Below are positions 32,608 through 35,133 of a DNA stretch of 35,133 nt, in pieces. Origin of the DNA: a virus. The first letter of the stretch is position 1; each line of letters begins with the position of its first letter. Under the pieces are notes generated by a model. It searched no databases. It saw only the letters and a list, made by a program, of their open reading frames with translations, and was not told the DNA's origin. Location of the stretch: the IMG/VR virus record IMGVR_UViG_3300010885_003902, positions 1-35,133 of that record, one strand, 5' to 3'. The position numbers and the translations under genes were made by a program.

Positions 32608-32628
32608 TGCAGTTACCTTGTATTTTTA

Positions 32629-32847
32629 TTACTTATTAGAATTTAATTTTGCTCTCATTTGTAAATATCTATTGTGTTGATCAATAGAAACACGTACTTT
32701 GGCAAGTGTTGCTTCTTCATCACAAGATCCATCGGGTAAAAAAACTGCATGAATCTCAAATGTTATTGTGTCACTAACGCAGTCAATAAAACTACCTTTA
32801 ACATAAGATTCCTCAACTGTTGTAGGAAAAGTATAGTCTTCAGTCAT
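32629..32847 (-). CDS. small hypothetical protein in the neck/fibre region (72 aa)
   Basis: 72 residues, acidic at the N-terminus (MTEDYTFPTTVEESYVKG) and basic at the C-terminus (HNRYLQMRAKLNSNK), with a beta-stranded middle (CVSDTITFEIHAVFL). AGGAATAT precedes ATG 32847. It lies between a fibre-type gene and gp13. Not recognised. Confidence 0.6.
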   Translation of the reverse strand: MTEDYTFPTTVEESYVKGSFIDCVSDTITFEIHAVFLPDGSCDEEATLAKVRVSIDQHNRYLQMRAKLNSNK

Positions 32848-32858
32848 TATATATTCCT

Positions 32859-33482
32859 TTAGGTTATAGCAAGATATGAAGTGGGAGAATACAATATAGT
32901 ACCCTGAGTACCGCCGCCATCAATAACACTACGCCATTGGGCAGATGAACCATTACTAAAATAATCCATATTACTTCTGTTGTATGATACACTATTACCA
33001 TATTCATCTACAACAACCAGTGTAGTCCAACCAGAATTTGCATGATATCCATCGATGATGTAATTAAATCTCCCACCAATGTAGCCCAACCCTGACCAAT
33101 AATTATTTGTCGAATCCCAAGCCCAACTGATTTCTTGAATTTGACCATTAGTCAAACTACTGGTGCCATCACCATATATGCCACCAGCTGGATTTCCAAA
33201 ATTAAAAACTTTACTATAAATATTTAACCCATATTGATAATAACTATCGTCATAAGCGTAAACGCCACTATACTCTGTTTGTTGAGGATATACAACTTGG
33301 AAATCAATTTTTTCAAACGCGAGCATTGATACAGCGCCGGTACTTCCCGGCCAACCAACAGTAGTTAAAGCACTAGGAATATTATTAGTGCCCGCACGAA
33401 GTAAATTCATATCTGCTGTGCCAAAAATATTTTTAAGTGTACTTAAACCCAGCTGATTATATGGTTGTGGTAATGCTGCCAT
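32859..33482 (-). CDS. probable virion structural protein next to the tail fibre (207 aa)
   Basis: 207 residues, Gly/Ser/Asn/Tyr-rich and almost without Lys or Glu (YAYDDSYYQYGLNIYSKVFN, then GGIYGDGTSSLTNGQIQEIS, then TTLVVVDEYGNSVSYN). This composition and the predicted beta structure are typical of phage fibre or head-fibre proteins. The N-terminus MAALPQPYNQLGLSTL may be the virion-binding part. Directly downstream of the collagen-like fibre gene, it may be a fibre tip or partner. Family not recognised. Confidence 0.65.
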   Translation of the reverse strand: MAALPQPYNQLGLSTLKNIFGTADMNLLRAGTNNIPSALTTVGWPGSTGAVSMLAFEKIDFQVVYPQQTEYSGVYAYDDSYYQYGLNIYSKVFNFGNPAGGIYGDGTSSLTNGQIQEISWAWDSTNNYWSGLGYIGGRFNYIIDGYHANSGWTTLVVVDEYGNSVSYNRSNMDYFSNGSSAQWRSVIDGGGTQGTILYSPTSYLAIT

Positions 33483-33488
33483 TGTCGT

Positions 33489-35133
33489 TTATCCGTTAGA
33501 GTTTTTTAGTTTATCTACTTCTGCCGCTAATACGTTGATAGCAGCAAAAGCAACAGCGACAAGTTTTAGATAATCAACGCCTAGTGTACCGTCTGGTTTA
33601 ACTCTTGTAGCAACTGGGAACGCAGCAAGTACGTCTTGAGCAATAACGCCGAAGTCAGATTTCTGTCTGTAGTAAGCGTCTGCGCCGCCATGCTTTTCAA
33701 GATACTCGTCTGTCCAATCAAACGTTTTACCGCCAATTGCAGCTACAATAGCTAAAGCATTTTGAATATCTTGAATATTTTCTTTTAATGAAATGTCAGA
33801 GCCGTTGTACGCAACAATGTTACCTGAAGCACCGATGTCACCGTTGACTTGAATACTGCCGCTGAATGTGCCGCCGCCGAAAGGATTACCTGAAGAACCA
33901 GTGTCGCCCTTAGATCCTGTGTAACCAATGCCGCCTGCCCCACCATTAGAGCCGTTGCTGCCATCAGAACCTCTAGAGCCAGTGTAACCGATAGGTCCTT
34001 GAATACCCTGTGAGCCACCACCACCTTGAGAGCCAGTATACCCGATAACACCTTGAGAACCTGTGTCGCCTTTAGAGCCTGTATAACCGATGCTGCCTTG
34101 TGAACCAACAGAACCATTATAACCAGTCGAGCCAGTGTCGCCCTTTGAGCCATTATAACCAGTGGAGCCCTGTGAGCCTGTGTAACCAATTGAACCAGTA
34201 TAGCCAATAGAGCCAGTTGCACCGACAGAGCCAGTGTAGCCAGTGGGTCCTTGATTGCCTACTGAGCCGCCGTAACCTACGCCAACAGAACCAGTATAGC
34301 CTAGTGAACCAGTATAGCCAAGAGAGCCTGTAGCGCCAACAGAGCCGTTGTAGCCAGTAGAGCCAGTTGCGCCGACAGAGCCACCGTAGCCGATAGAGCC
34401 AGTATAACCGATGGGCCCTTGATTGCCTACTGAGCCGTTGTAGCCTACAGAACCACTATAACCAATGCTGCCAGTGTAGCCGATAGGACCTTGAGAACCA
34501 GTATAGCCAGTCCCACCCAAAGAGCCTGTATAACCCTGTGGACCAACAAGTGACGTTGCCCAGTAGAGAGATGTGCCGTTTGTAGAAAGAACTTGGCCTG
34601 ATGTTCCAGGGCCGCTATTCGCAATAATAGCTACGCCAGCATTGAAGATGACGTTAGCAGCATGAGTTAGCTGGCCAGAAAGAGTGTAGTCTGAGCTAGT
34701 TGTCACATAGTTTGTAGGTGTAACGCCATTTAGATATGAAGCGTTGTTTGCTGTACCTGAAAATGCAGTCGAGTTAATCGAAGTGTTGACAGAAGAGTTG
34801 CCAATGACTAGACTGGAAGTACTGATATAGACATTAGAACCAACAGTAACATTGGCAGAAGCAGCTACAGTCGTGCCAGAGACGTTACCAGTATGAATAC
34901 CAGTCGTATTAGCAGTTACAGTAGTAGCATAGACGTTAGTTGTGATAACGTTAGAGGACGCATTTATAGTTGTAGCAACAACGTTGCCGAACAGCGTAGG
35001 TGTAAATACGTTAGCTGACGCATTGACTACAGAAGCAGAAACGTTACCAGTATGAATACCAGTTGTGTTTGCTGTTACTGTTGTTGCGTAGACGTTAACT
35101 GTGATGACATTAGCTGCGGCATTGATAGTCGTA
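33489..35133 (-). CDS. collagen-like tail fibre with S74 chaperone domain, N-terminus cut by window edge
   Basis: The frame is open from the stop at 33489 to the right edge (547 codons visible), so the GTG at 34706 is not the start. Order from the visible N-terminal side: 53-residue Asn/Thr/Val repeats (to about 34870), a linker, about 220 residues of collagen-like Gly-x-y repeats dominated by GYTGS and GPIG (33888-34548), then a C-terminal peptidase S74 chaperone: SDISLKENIQDIQNALA, FGVIAQDVLAAFPVA and VDYLKLVAVAFAAINVL. The chaperone helps trimerise the fibre and usually cuts itself off at the Ser of the S-D-x-x-x-K-x-N motif. A receptor-binding or head-fibre role is likely. Confidence 0.88.
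   Translation of the reverse strand, partial: TTINAAANVITVNVYATTVTANTTGIHTGNVSASVVNASANVFTPTLFGNVVATTINASSNVITTNVYATTVTANTTGIHTGNVSGTTVAASANVTVGSNVYISTSSLVIGNSSVNTSINSTAFSGTANNASYLNGVTPTNYVTTSSDYTLSGQLTHAANVIFNAGVAIIANSGPGTSGQVLSTNGTSLYWATSLVGPQGYTGSLGGTGYTGSQGPIGYTGSIGYSGSVGYNGSVGNQGPIGYTGSIGYGGSVGATGSTGYNGSVGATGSLGYTGSLGYTGSVGVGYGGSVGNQGPTGYTGSVGATGSIGYTGSIGYTGSQGSTGYNGSKGDTGSTGYNGSVGSQGSIGYTGSKGDTGSQGVIGYTGSQGGGGSQGIQGPIGYTGSRGSDGSNGSNGGAGGIGYTGSKGDTGSSGNPFGGGTFSGSIQVNGDIGASGNIVAYNGSDISLKENIQDIQNALAIVAAIGGKTFDWTDEYLEKHGGADAYYRQKSDFGVIAQDVLAAFPVATRVKPDGTLGVDYLKLVAVAFAAINVLAAEVDKLKNSNG
33888..34548 (-). repeat. collagen-like Gly-x-y coding repeat
   Basis: Tandem nine- to twelve-base related units coding for GYT/GSx/GPI/GNQ triplets. 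The triplet phase breaks near 34275 at GVGYGG. Such DNA is prone to gain or lose units. Confidence 0.85.
34876..35133 (-). repeat. 159-base tandem coding repeat in the tail fibre
   Basis: The peptide TTVTANTTGIHTGNV occurs twice, its DNA at 34884 and 35043 being 159 bases (53 codons) apart, with flanking TTINAxxNVIT units also repeated. The array continues past the window edge. Confidence 0.8.

Noticed and set aside
33215-33222. TATAAATA on the plus strand
   Set aside because: It is inside a minus-strand structural gene and no plus-strand gene follows.
33785-34222. Alternative-frame ORF in the collagen-like repeat
   Set aside because: Repetitive DNA keeps other frames open; its translation is low-complexity and has no own start signal.

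Overview
The window is a piece of a T4-superfamily myovirus (contractile-tailed phage) genome. Almost every T4 core gene in it can be recognised. Reading the minus strand from high to low coordinates gives: a large collagen-like tail fibre cut by the window edge, two small structural genes, neck proteins gp13 and gp14, gp15, terminase gp16/gp17, sheath gp18, tube gp19, portal gp20, several head-core genes, protease gp21, scaffold gp22 and major capsid gp23. Then come a tube-like protein, UvsY, UvsW, the late sigma factor gp55, the nucleases gp47/gp46, and finally clamp gp45, clamp loader gp44/gp62 and RegA. From memory this order is closer to cyanophage-type and other distant T4-like phages than to T4 itself. 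The host cannot be fixed from the sequence.

Region 1-9236 is the replication end plus accessory metabolism. It holds an FkbM-type methyltransferase, RegA, gp62, a small PD-(D/E)XK-like protein inserted between the clamp-loader genes, gp44 and gp45. A modification-like cluster follows: three glycosyltransferase-like proteins, a 2OG-Fe(II) oxygenase, a DUF3310 protein and a small 'SIWHP' protein. Peptide deformylase and a MazG-like protein with an unexplained N-terminal domain complete it. Region 9247-15728 is recombination and late transcription.

Region 15729-18577 is the only plus-strand block. It opens with a pair of back-to-back sigma70-like promoters and carries two small ORFs, four tRNAs (Arg-TCT, an atypical Leu-TAA, Ser-TGA, Tyr-GTA), an AhpD-like protein, a winged-helix protein with its own promoter and terminator, a ClpP-like protease and a 43-residue protein. 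It ends in a terminator that works in both directions and separates it from gp23. Region 18578-35133 is the virion-structure operon set.

Genes are tightly packed, with many ATGA, TAATG or TGATG start/stop overlaps, so much expression is probably translationally coupled. Exact or near-exact T4-type late promoter boxes (TATAAATA on the minus strand) lie 21-55 bases upstream of gp18, gp19, a small head gene, gp22, gp23 and the DUF3310 gene, which fits the gp55 sigma factor encoded here. The most unusual points are an in-frame ochre stop inside a roughly 509-codon reading frame between gp20 and gp21, the modification-like cluster, a Leu tRNA without a long variable arm, the nuclease-like ORF between gp44 and gp62, and an apparent antisense promoter between gp55 and the uvsW side.
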